Source: JBFLVQ01 sp040758525 (GTDB lineage Bacteria; Acidobacteriota; Blastocatellia; Chloracidobacteriales; JADJPF01). From it: a stretch of DNA of 5,923 bases. Below the pieces are notes generated by a model that worked only from the letters and a program-made list of their open reading frames with translations, was not told the origin of the DNA and made no database searches. The stretch covers positions 1 through 5,923 of the forward strand of contig JBFLVQ010000603.1 in assembly GCA_040758525.1 (NCBI GenBank). The letters are read 5' to 3'. Every line of letters starts with the position of its first letter. The first letter of the stretch is position 1. Below, one piece after another: positions 1 to 5,504 of this stretch. A program made the translations under genes and the position numbers.

Positions 1-67
1 ATTATATAATAGCACAGGGAAGAGATGAAACCTCTTTGACGGTCTTAATTGCTAAGGGAGTTTCCGA

Positions 68-96
68 TTGACTTTGCCGTCTGCTGTTAGTAATGT
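68..96 (+). promoter_or_regulatory. Weak sigma70-like promoter candidate upstream of the ATP-grasp gene
   Basis: TTGACT at 68-73 is followed after exactly 17 nt by TAATGT at 91-96. The -35 box matches five of six consensus positions, while the -10 box matches only about three. It lies about 100 nt before the first gene and could drive the whole plus-strand run. No operator or riboswitch was recognised in the rest of the 1-196 leader. The A/T-rich start of the window (1-10) could be part of another promoter that is cut off by the edge. Confidence 0.22.
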
Positions 97-182
97 TTCA
101 GATCGCTTTCAGCCAAGGTTGCAAGTAATATGCTCGCTTTTGGTTACAGCCAATTTTCAACTAAATCTATGAATTAAACATT

Positions 183-190
183 GGGGGGAG
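183..190 (+). promoter_or_regulatory. Ribosome-binding site of the first ATP-grasp gene
   Basis: GGGGGGAG lies 6 nt before the ATG at 197. It is a purine-rich Shine-Dalgarno sequence at normal spacing and supports that start codon. Confidence 0.7.
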
Positions 191-196
191 ACACTT

Positions 197-1159
197 ATGA
201 AAATAGGTATCTTAGTGGGCAGAGAAAACACTTTCCCGCCTGCCCTTATCGAGAAGATCAACTCGATGAATAAAGGCGTCACTGCTGAATATGTGAAAGT
301 GGGAGGCGTAAGTGAGACCGCACAGTGCCAATACCGACTGATCCTAGACCGTATATCGCACGAAATCCCATTCTACCGCTCCTATTTGAAGAACGCGGCA
401 TTAAGTGGTGCGATTATTGTCAACAATCCATTCTGGTGGTCGGCAGACGACAAATTCTTTAACTATTCACTCGCTGCGCGATTAGGTGTAGCTGTCCCCA
501 AGACGATATTAATGCCGCAAAAAGCCTATAAAGAGGGGGTCGTCTCCGAGTCATTGCGTAATCTGGAGTTCCCACTTAAGTGGGAGGAGATCATCAATTA
601 TGTTGGCTTGCCTGCCTGGCTCAAACCACACGATGGGGGAGGCTGGAAGAATGTCTATAAAGTTCAATCACTAGAGGAGCTGATTCAGGTCTATGACCAT
701 ACCGATCAACTCTGTATGACGTTGCAAGAGCATATTGCCTTTGACCGTTATGTACGCTGCTATTGTATTGGCCGCAAGCATGTGCGTATGATGCCATACG
801 ATCCTTCTCGCCCTTATCCTACACAGTACATCGATGTTGATATTAGTGACTATATCAGCAAAGAGTTGCAGGAGCGTATTCATAATGACTGCATCAAACT
901 GTGTGATGCGCTCGGCTACGATATCAATACCCTAGAGTTCGCGGTTCGTGACAATATTCCTTATGCGATTGACTTTATGAACCCAGCTCCAGATGCTGAT
1001 TCTTTCTCAGTCGGTGCCAAGAACTTCCAGTGGATGCTCGATCATGTCTCAGAGCTATTGATCCGTTACGCACAAGAAGGCGAGCCGACGCGTAAGACAT
1101 TGCGCTGGGACCTATTCCTCAATCAACGCACAGCGGTAGTTGAGCCTGCCAAGGCCTGA
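197..1159 (+). CDS. RimK-like ATP-grasp ligase family protein
   Basis: A 320-residue soluble protein that I assign to the ATP-grasp carboxylate-amine/thiol ligases, which activate a carboxylate as acyl phosphate with ATP and join it to an amine. Residues 1-8 (MKIGILVG) look like the first beta strand of the pre-ATP-grasp domain. WLKPHDGGGWKNVYKV at 141-156 is the nucleotide-binding lysine plus glycine-rich loop. LQEHI at 176-180 fits the adenine hinge. LEFAV at 246-250 and IDFMNPAPDAD at 258-268 fit the acidic/Asn Mg-ATP ligands near the C-terminus. No signal peptide or membrane segment is visible, so it is probably cytosolic. The ATG at 197 has a good ribosome-binding site. The gene ends 104 nt before a second, circularly permuted ATP-grasp gene and a GCS2-type ligase, a context typical of peptide or amide metabolite synthesis. 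The substrate cannot be read from the sequence. Confidence 0.85.
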   Translation: MKIGILVGRENTFPPALIEKINSMNKGVTAEYVKVGGVSETAQCQYRLILDRISHEIPFYRSYLKNAALSGAIIVNNPFWWSADDKFFNYSLAARLGVAVPKTILMPQKAYKEGVVSESLRNLEFPLKWEEIINYVGLPAWLKPHDGGGWKNVYKVQSLEELIQVYDHTDQLCMTLQEHIAFDRYVRCYCIGRKHVRMMPYDPSRPYPTQYIDVDISDYISKELQERIHNDCIKLCDALGYDINTLEFAVRDNIPYAIDFMNPAPDADSFSVGAKNFQWMLDHVSELLIRYAQEGEPTRKTLRWDLFLNQRTAVVEPAKA

Positions 1160-1175
1160 ATAGTTTATTACTGTT

Positions 1176-1231
1176 AGTGACGAGTGACGAGTGGTAAGTT
1201 TTAGATCTTCGTCACTCGTTGCTTATCACTC
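1176..1231. repeat. Intergenic GTGACGA direct repeat with long imperfect inverted repeat
   Basis: The spacer between the two ATP-grasp genes carries tandem GTGACGA copies (1178-1191). CGAGTGACGA at 1181-1190 is a perfect 10-nt inverted repeat of 1209-1218, separated by an 18-nt loop. AGTGA at 1176-1180 can extend the stem with TCACT at 1226-1230 across a one-sided bulge. An alternative pairing joins 1189-1198 (GAGTGGTAAG) with 1222-1231 (CTTATCACTC), 10 bp including one G-U. There is no T-run after it, so it is not a classical terminator. It resembles a short dispersed intergenic repeat (REP or MITE-like), but its copy number cannot be seen here. It could also form an mRNA processing or attenuation hairpin. 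Confidence 0.6.
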
Positions 1232-1252
1232 ACGATCAATCGATTGTACATT

Positions 1253-1260
1253 GAGGAGAG
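1253..1260 (+). promoter_or_regulatory. Ribosome-binding site of the circularly permuted ATP-grasp gene
   Basis: GAGGAGAG ends 3 nt before the ATG at 1264, and its GGAG core is about 5 nt upstream of it. This fixes the start of the gene just downstream of the intergenic repeat. Confidence 0.7.
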
Positions 1261-1263
1261 AGT

Positions 1264-2616
1264 ATGGAGAAGGTACGCGAGGCCGTTAACTACTACAACT
1301 CTTTACTAACCGAGACGCCCAATACAATGGCAGAGGTACGTGATTTTCTTATTGAACGGATCCGTGAGGAGAAGATGATCTTTGGTGGACGTTCGCTCTC
1401 GCCCTATTTGCGGCCACATTTTGTCTCGGTCGAGCAGTGGGATTATATGCAACGTGTCTGCCGCCTTATCTGGGGTTGTGTAGAGAAGATGGGTGATGCA
1501 ATCAAAGAGAGTAATCAACTACAGGATGAGCTGGGCTTAACGGCTGGGGAGCGTGAATTGATTGCCATCGACCCAGGCTTTCGCGGTATCTCTATTAATT
1601 CACGGCTAGACTCGTTTCTTACCGAGAATAGTTACCAGTTTGTTGAGTTAAATGCAGAAAACCCTGCTGGTATCTCCTACTGTGAAGTGATGGGTCAGAT
1701 CTTTATGGAGCTGCCGTTGATGAAACGGTTTGCCGAACGTTTCCAAGTTACCCCACTTTATGCCCGTGAACATATGCTCAACACCCTGTTACGTGCCTAT
1801 CAAGAATGGCGTGGTGGGCGTGCAGAGAAACCAAAGATTGCCATTGTAGATCTCAAGGGTCTGCCTACTCAGTGTGAGTTTGAGCAATTTCAGGAGTTCT
1901 TCCACGCTCTTGGCTACATTACAGAGATTGTTCACCCAGATGAACTAGAGTATCGTAATGGACGATTACGGCGTGGCGATTTTGAGATCGATCTAGTCTA
2001 TCGTCGCTTACTTGTTAATGAGTTTCTCGAAAACATTGAAATAGGGCGAGCGCTACTAGATGCTTACCGTGATCACGCCGTCTGTATTGTAAACTCTTTC
2101 CGCTCCAAATTTGTGCATAAAAAGATGCTCTTTGGCTTACTCACGGATGAGCAGAATGAACGGCTTTTTAATGATGATGAGCGCGCAGCAATTGCGCGTC
2201 ATATTCCTTGGACACGTCGTATATGCGAACGGCGTACACGTTATCGCGATAAAGAGATTGATCTGGTCAACTTTACTCGTAATAATCGTGAACAGTTGGT
2301 GCTTAAGCCCAATGATGAATATGGTGGCAAAGGTATCTTCATTGGCTGGGAGTCGGATGCTAGTCAATGGGATAATGCCATAGAGACAGCGCTAGCTGGT
2401 GACTATCTGGTGCAAGAACGTGTTGGTACCGCACGCGAAACCTTCCCTCATTATAATGAGAAGGGAGAAATAGAGTTTCTTGAGCAGCTTGTAGACCTTG
2501 ACCCATTGCTCTTTTATGGCGAGGTGAAAGGCGCTTTCACACGGCTTTCCAGCACCTCGCTATGTAATGTCACCTCCGGCGGCGGCATGGTGCCGACGTT
2601 TGTCATCGATAGATAG
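1264..2616 (+). CDS. Circularly permuted type-2 ATP-grasp protein
   Basis: A 450-residue cytosolic protein of the circularly permuted ATP-grasp family, in which the order of the ATP-binding elements is rearranged relative to RimK-like enzymes. Visible signatures are FVELNAENPAGISYCE (126-141), the beta strand IAIVDLKG (192-199), DLVYRRLL (243-250), NSFRSKFVHKKM (277-288), the lysine/glycine-rich ATP loop VLKPNDEYGGKG (346-357), the hinge-like YLVQE (381-385) and the C-terminal CNVTSGGGMVPTFVI (434-448). The ATG at 1264 has a strong ribosome-binding site. Its TAG stop is 10 nt before the GCS2-type ligase gene, so the two are almost certainly one transcript. Families of this type often occur beside GCS2 ligases in predicted peptide synthesis operons. 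Whether it is an active ligase, and on what substrate, cannot be told from the sequence. Confidence 0.87.
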   Translation: MEKVREAVNYYNSLLTETPNTMAEVRDFLIERIREEKMIFGGRSLSPYLRPHFVSVEQWDYMQRVCRLIWGCVEKMGDAIKESNQLQDELGLTAGERELIAIDPGFRGISINSRLDSFLTENSYQFVELNAENPAGISYCEVMGQIFMELPLMKRFAERFQVTPLYAREHMLNTLLRAYQEWRGGRAEKPKIAIVDLKGLPTQCEFEQFQEFFHALGYITEIVHPDELEYRNGRLRRGDFEIDLVYRRLLVNEFLENIEIGRALLDAYRDHAVCIVNSFRSKFVHKKMLFGLLTDEQNERLFNDDERAAIARHIPWTRRICERRTRYRDKEIDLVNFTRNNREQLVLKPNDEYGGKGIFIGWESDASQWDNAIETALAGDYLVQERVGTARETFPHYNEKGEIEFLEQLVDLDPLLFYGEVKGAFTRLSSTSLCNVTSGGGMVPTFVIDR

Positions 2617-2626
2617 AAGAGTATTT

Positions 2627-3730
2627 ATGACGCAAGAATTTACCATAGGAATTGAAGAAGAGTTCCAGATTGTTGATCCAGAGACAAGGGAGTTGCGTTC
2701 ACGAGTGATCGAGATGCTAGAAGAAGGCCGTATGATCTTGGGTGAGCAGATCAAGCCGGAAATGCGTCAGTCTATGGTTGAAGTGGGCACGATGATATGT
2801 AAGGATGTACATGAAGCACGCGCCGACGTCTGTAGACTACGCCGTGTCCTTTCTGATCTAGCGCATCGCAATGGTTTACGTATTGCTGCCGCCTCTACGC
2901 ATCCCTTTTCGCACTGGGCCGATCAAGATATTACTCCGAATGAGCGTTACTACCAACTGATCGAGGATATACAACATGTTGCACGTTCACTACTAATTTT
3001 TGGATTACATGTACATATAGGTGTAGAAGATCGTGAAGCCGCTATTCATATAATGAATGCAGCACGCTATTTTCTCCCTCATGTACTTGCCCTCTCGACC
3101 AGTTCTCCTTTCTGGTTAGGCCGTAATACTGGTCTCAAATCTTACCGTTGCGAGATATTCAAAAAATTTCCTCGTACCGACATTCCCGACTATTTCAATT
3201 CAGCAAGCGAGTTTGACAACTTTGTCAAGTTGCTGATCAAGACTAACTGTATAGACAATGGCAAGCGGATCTGGTGGGATATCAGGCCACATCCCTTCTT
3301 TCCTACACTTGAGTTTCGTGTCTGTGACCTACCTTCACGTGTTGATGAGACAATTGCAATTGCCGCTCTTTTCCAGGCAATTACCGCCAAGCTCTACAAA
3401 TTATTCCGACAGAATATGGGCTTTCGTCTTTATCGCCGTGCTCTTATACAGGAGAATAAGTGGCGTGCAGTACGTTACGGCCTGGACGGTAAGCTGATAG
3501 ATTTTGGCAAACAGGAAGAAGTGCCAGTTAAGAGCTTGATACAAGAGTTGCTAGAATTTGTCGATGATGTCGTTGACGAGCTTGGCAGCCGCAAAGAACT
3601 GAATTATATTTATACAATATTGGAAAACGGTACCTCCGCAGACCGTCAGATACGTACCTTTGAACGCACTGGCGATCTCAAGGCGGTGGTAGATCAATTG
3701 ATTGTCGAGACAATGGAAGGTGTAGATTAA
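2627..3730 (+). CDS. GCS2/YbdK-type carboxylate-amine ligase
   Basis: A 367-residue enzyme of the glutamate-cysteine ligase family 2 (YbdK type, usually about 370 residues), related to the glutamine synthetase fold and expected to join a carboxylate to an amine with ATP. Motifs are GIEEEFQIVD (8-17), with the metal-binding glutamates, EMRQSMVEVGT (45-55), NGLRIAAASTHPF (82-94), FGLHVHIGV (125-133), STSSPFWLGRNTGLKSYR (157-174) and WWDIRPHPFFPTLEFRVCDLP (216-236). All the core blocks are present, so it should be active. I chose the ATG at 2627 over an in-frame ATG at 2567. It has a purine-rich ribosome-binding site (AGAAGAG, 2615-2621) and begins directly at the family N-terminus, whereas 2567 would overlap the preceding gene by 50 nt and add 20 unrelated residues. 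E. coli YbdK has weak glutamate-cysteine ligase activity, but the natural substrate here is unknown. Confidence 0.9.
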   Translation: MTQEFTIGIEEEFQIVDPETRELRSRVIEMLEEGRMILGEQIKPEMRQSMVEVGTMICKDVHEARADVCRLRRVLSDLAHRNGLRIAAASTHPFSHWADQDITPNERYYQLIEDIQHVARSLLIFGLHVHIGVEDREAAIHIMNAARYFLPHVLALSTSSPFWLGRNTGLKSYRCEIFKKFPRTDIPDYFNSASEFDNFVKLLIKTNCIDNGKRIWWDIRPHPFFPTLEFRVCDLPSRVDETIAIAALFQAITAKLYKLFRQNMGFRLYRRALIQENKWRAVRYGLDGKLIDFGKQEEVPVKSLIQELLEFVDDVVDELGSRKELNYIYTILENGTSADRQIRTFERTGDLKAVVDQLIVETMEGVD

Positions 3731-3734
3731 GGAG
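3729..3734 (+). promoter_or_regulatory. Ribosome-binding site of the UshA-like selenoprotein gene (ambiguous start)
   Basis: AAGGAG overlaps the TAA stop of the preceding ligase gene and lies only 2 nt before the ATG at 3737, which is tighter than usual. An in-frame GTG at 3746 would be 11 nt away. Either start keeps the N-terminal membrane segment, so the choice alters only three residues. The arrangement suggests translational coupling to the upstream gene. Confidence 0.55.
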
Positions 3735-3736
3735 TT

Positions 3737-5005
3737 ATGATTTCAGTGAAAGCGAAATTCTTTCTATTCTGCTTCTTCTCCTTAGTGATTGTAGTTGCTC
3801 TAGGAGCGCTGATCTTCAATAGTGGTGGCCAGCGCACAACAGCAGCTAATCCAATGGCAAAATCGAAGAACATCGATATGGCGGATCGTGGGCTTACCCT
3901 GGAAGAAAGGCTTGGTACTGACGATAATGCCAGCCTAGCTTTCCTTTATGGCGCCGATATGATGGGTAGCCTAGACGTCTGTGGCTGACGGGCCAAACCC
4001 TTAGGGGGACTGGCACGGCGTGCCAGTTACGTTGAAGCATTTAAGAATCGGTTCAAAGACGATATTCCGGCTCTACATGTTGATGTCGGCCACCTTTTTG
4101 GTGACGAAGCAGATCCTATTAATCCAGATCTGCCTAGTATCGACATTATAACTATGAATGACTGGATGCTAAAAGGCTTTAGTCAGTTTAGGCTGGATGT
4201 CGCTAATCTCTCCTTTTATGACTTGCGCTATGCCAGTATGGTCTTTGCCGAGCAGGCATATGAGAAACGGGTTAAAGATACACCAACGGTAACAGATCTA
4301 ATTTCTGCTAATCTGGTCACTCCCACTGCTGTTAGCACTGATAGCGCAAAACTGGTTACTCCCAAGCCTTACTTGATACGCGAAATCGAAGGTAAGCGCT
4401 TCCCTGAGCGCAATGGCAAGCGTGCGCTTAAGGTTGGCTTTATTGGTCTTAGTCAAACAGGTATAGAGCTAAAGAATGGTTTTGGTCTTGCCGATCCCGC
4501 TGAGAGACTGAAAAAGATTTTGCCAGAAGTTCGTCCACAGGTTGATCTAGTCGTAGTACTTGCCTATATGCCACTCGATAATATTAAACAGTTGATCAAG
4601 GAGAACTCTGGTATTGATATTATCTTGGGGGCAAACAATTCTCATCAACCGCCACCGGCACAACGTGAAGGCAATACAATTATTGCTTATGCTATGCAGC
4701 AGACCAAGAGCCTAGGCGAGTTACGGCTTTACTTAAACCCTGAAGGTCATATCGTCGATTATCTCAATCGTCATATCTCACTCGATAGCTCAATACCATC
4801 TCAAGCCGAAGCAGCAAAGATTACTGAGGCAGCAAAAGCTGAGATCGAAACGGCTAAAGCTAAAGCTTATGAAGCCAGAGCAGCGGCAGCAAAAGCTGCT
4901 AGTGCTAAGCTACAAGGTCAGACGCAGGGCATTGTCGTACAACCAGGTAACAAGCCAGAACCGCGTACGGCTGATATAATCAATGGCACAAATAAAAAGA
5001 ATTGA
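3737..5005 (+). CDS. UshA-like membrane-anchored protein, predicted selenoprotein (in-frame TGA as Sec84)
   Basis: Read through the TGA at 3986-3988, this is one 422-residue protein. Residues 7-27 form a hydrophobic signal or membrane anchor, with no clear lipobox, so the rest should lie outside the cytoplasmic membrane. FLYGADMMGSL (69-79) aligns by eye with the HTNDxHGxL start of UshA/5'-nucleotidase metallophosphoesterases. It is followed by DVCGU (80-84) and RAKPLGGLARRASYVEAF (85-102). Later UshA-like blocks are HVDVGHLFGDE (114-124), IDIITMNDW (135-143), LISANLV (188-194), KVGFIGLS (232-239) and GIDIILGANNSH (292-303). An Ala/Lys/Glu-rich helix spans about 356-394. Several metal ligands are changed (DxH is DMM, GNHD is MND, GGHxH is GANNSH), so phosphatase activity is doubtful. 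The C-G-U motif suggests a redox or metal-binding role. The alternative is a pseudogene split by a nonsense mutation, but no other lesion is seen and a SECIS-like hairpin follows the TGA. Confidence 0.85.
3986..3988 (+). other. In-frame TGA predicted to encode selenocysteine (Sec84)
   Basis: The TGA lies between GGC (Gly83) and CGG (Arg85), in the same frame as the 83 codons before it and the 338 codons after it. It occupies the last position of Cys-Gly-X just before PLGGLARR, a position I recall as Cys in relatives (CGC followed by a GGLARR-like block). A wholesale recoding of TGA is unlikely: tryptophan is encoded by TGG throughout the window, and the ATP-grasp gene at 197-1159 ends in TGA with further stops close by. 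No selA, selB, selC or selD gene is in this window to confirm the trait. Confidence 0.8.
4009..4027 (+). promoter_or_regulatory. SECIS-like hairpin directing Sec insertion
   Basis: ACTGGCAC (4009-4016) and GTGCCAGT (4020-4027) form a perfect 8-bp stem closed by a GGC loop (4017-4019). The stem starts 20 nt and the loop 28 nt after the TGA, inside the coding region, as expected for a bacterial SECIS read by SelB. Known bacterial SECIS elements typically carry guanine in the first two positions of the apical loop, and here both are G. The stem encodes the GLARRAS stretch, so part of the pairing could follow from protein conservation. Still, the perfect complement at third codon positions is more than the protein requires. 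Confidence 0.75.
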
Positions 5006-5033
5006 GAGCAGGGAACAGATCTGCTCCCTGCTC
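5006..5033 (+). terminator. Strong hairpin directly after the selenoprotein stop codon (terminator-like, without T-run)
   Basis: GAGCAGGGA (5006-5014) pairs perfectly with TCCCTGCTC (5025-5033) over 9 bp. The 10-nt loop contains CAGATCTG, which can pair further, after one A-C mismatch, as CAG with CTG. It begins at the first base after the TGA stop. The following bases (ATTCTTC) are only weakly T-rich, so this could be an imperfect intrinsic terminator, a 3'-end stabiliser or a pause site. It lies 11 nt before the next gene's ATG and could also hide that gene's initiation region. Confidence 0.5.
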
Positions 5034-5044
5034 ATTCTTCACTA

Positions 5045-5503
5045 ATGGATGGCATCATCAAACTCTTGCCTAGCCTGGTACGGCTGGCGCAGAACAATGA
5101 AGATGTATGTGAGAGTGCTAGCTTCGTTGCTTGGCGTATGGCAGTAGGAGAAGCGATCGCACGTATCAGCCTACCTATCCGTCTCAATCGTAAAACCCTT
5201 GTTGTTGCGGTTATTGATGAGACTTGGCAGCGACAACTAGAACAGATATCAGGCCAAATCCTCTTCAAGTTAAATACATTGTTAGGCTCAGCAGTAGTAA
5301 CAGGAGTGGAATTCTCTGTTGATCCCAGTGTTGTACCATTAACACAATCACAAAAAGCTGTCTTAATACCTTCACCACCTACCCCAGATCCGGTTTTAGA
5401 ACAGTGTGCAGAGCAGATCGCTGATACGGATCTACGAGCCCGTTTCCTGAAAGCCGCTAGCCGCTATCTGCAAGCTCAGCAAGTTCACGATAAATCTGAT
5501 TAA
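5045..5503 (+). CDS. DUF721/DciA-like protein
   Basis: A 152-residue protein whose central part matches the DUF721 family, which includes DciA, the loader or operator of the replicative helicase DnaB in most bacteria lacking DnaC. The signature runs from SFVAWRMAVGEAIARIS (26-42), through the strand PIRLNRKTLVVAVIDETWQRQLEQ (43-66), to QILFKLNTLLGSAVVTGVEF (70-89). The Trp in WRMAVGEAI and the Trp in DETWQRQL are family hallmarks. About 60 C-terminal residues (Pro-rich, then helical) lie outside the domain. The ATG at 5045 gives the expected short helical N-terminus (MDGIIKLLPSLVRLAQN), but no Shine-Dalgarno sequence is visible before it. A strong hairpin and a 39-nt gap separate it from the selenoprotein gene, so it may be a separate transcription unit or depend on readthrough. 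A replication role is inferred from the family, not from neighbours. Confidence 0.82.
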   Translation: MDGIIKLLPSLVRLAQNNEDVCESASFVAWRMAVGEAIARISLPIRLNRKTLVVAVIDETWQRQLEQISGQILFKLNTLLGSAVVTGVEFSVDPSVVPLTQSQKAVLIPSPPTPDPVLEQCAEQIADTDLRARFLKAASRYLQAQQVHDKSD

Positions 5504-5504
5504 T

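Noticed and set aside
2111..2383. Plus-strand overlapping ORF inside the circularly permuted ATP-grasp gene
   Set aside because: Its translation has no recognisable motif and lies wholly inside a gene with clear family signatures, so it is a shadow frame. The other internal ORFs on both strands were dismissed for the same reason.
2567..2626. Upstream start for the GCS2-type ligase at 2567
   Set aside because: It would overlap the preceding gene by 50 nt and add a non-homologous, Arg/Ala-rich stretch. The ATG at 2627 has a ribosome-binding site and begins at the conserved family N-terminus.
3737..3988. Alternative genetic code with TGA read as Trp or Gly
   Set aside because: TGG is used normally for Trp, and TGA ends the ATP-grasp gene at 1157-1159, with a further stop (TAG) shortly downstream in that frame. 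Only one TGA is internal, and a SECIS-like hairpin follows it.
3998..4006. Small CCC-TTA-GGG hairpin between the TGA and the SECIS-like stem
   Set aside because: Three base pairs with a 3-nt loop is too weak to matter next to the 8-bp stem.
4154..5005. Independent gene starting at the ATG at 4154, with 3737-3988 as a separate small protein
   Set aside because: There is no good ribosome-binding site before 4154. The 55 codons upstream are in the same frame and encode family-like sequence, and the 83-residue piece alone would be a membrane anchor without its domain. One selenoprotein explains both.
5003..5503. A second Sec site at the terminal TGA (5003-5005), with the 5006-5033 hairpin as SECIS, fusing the UshA-like protein in frame to the DUF721 protein
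   Set aside because: The frame is indeed continuous (13 codons without a stop up to the ATG at 5045). However, the loop (ACAGATCTGC) does not start with G, the codon is not at a conserved Cys position, and joining an exported protein to a DNA-replication protein makes no biological sense. An ordinary stop followed by a terminator-like hairpin is simpler.
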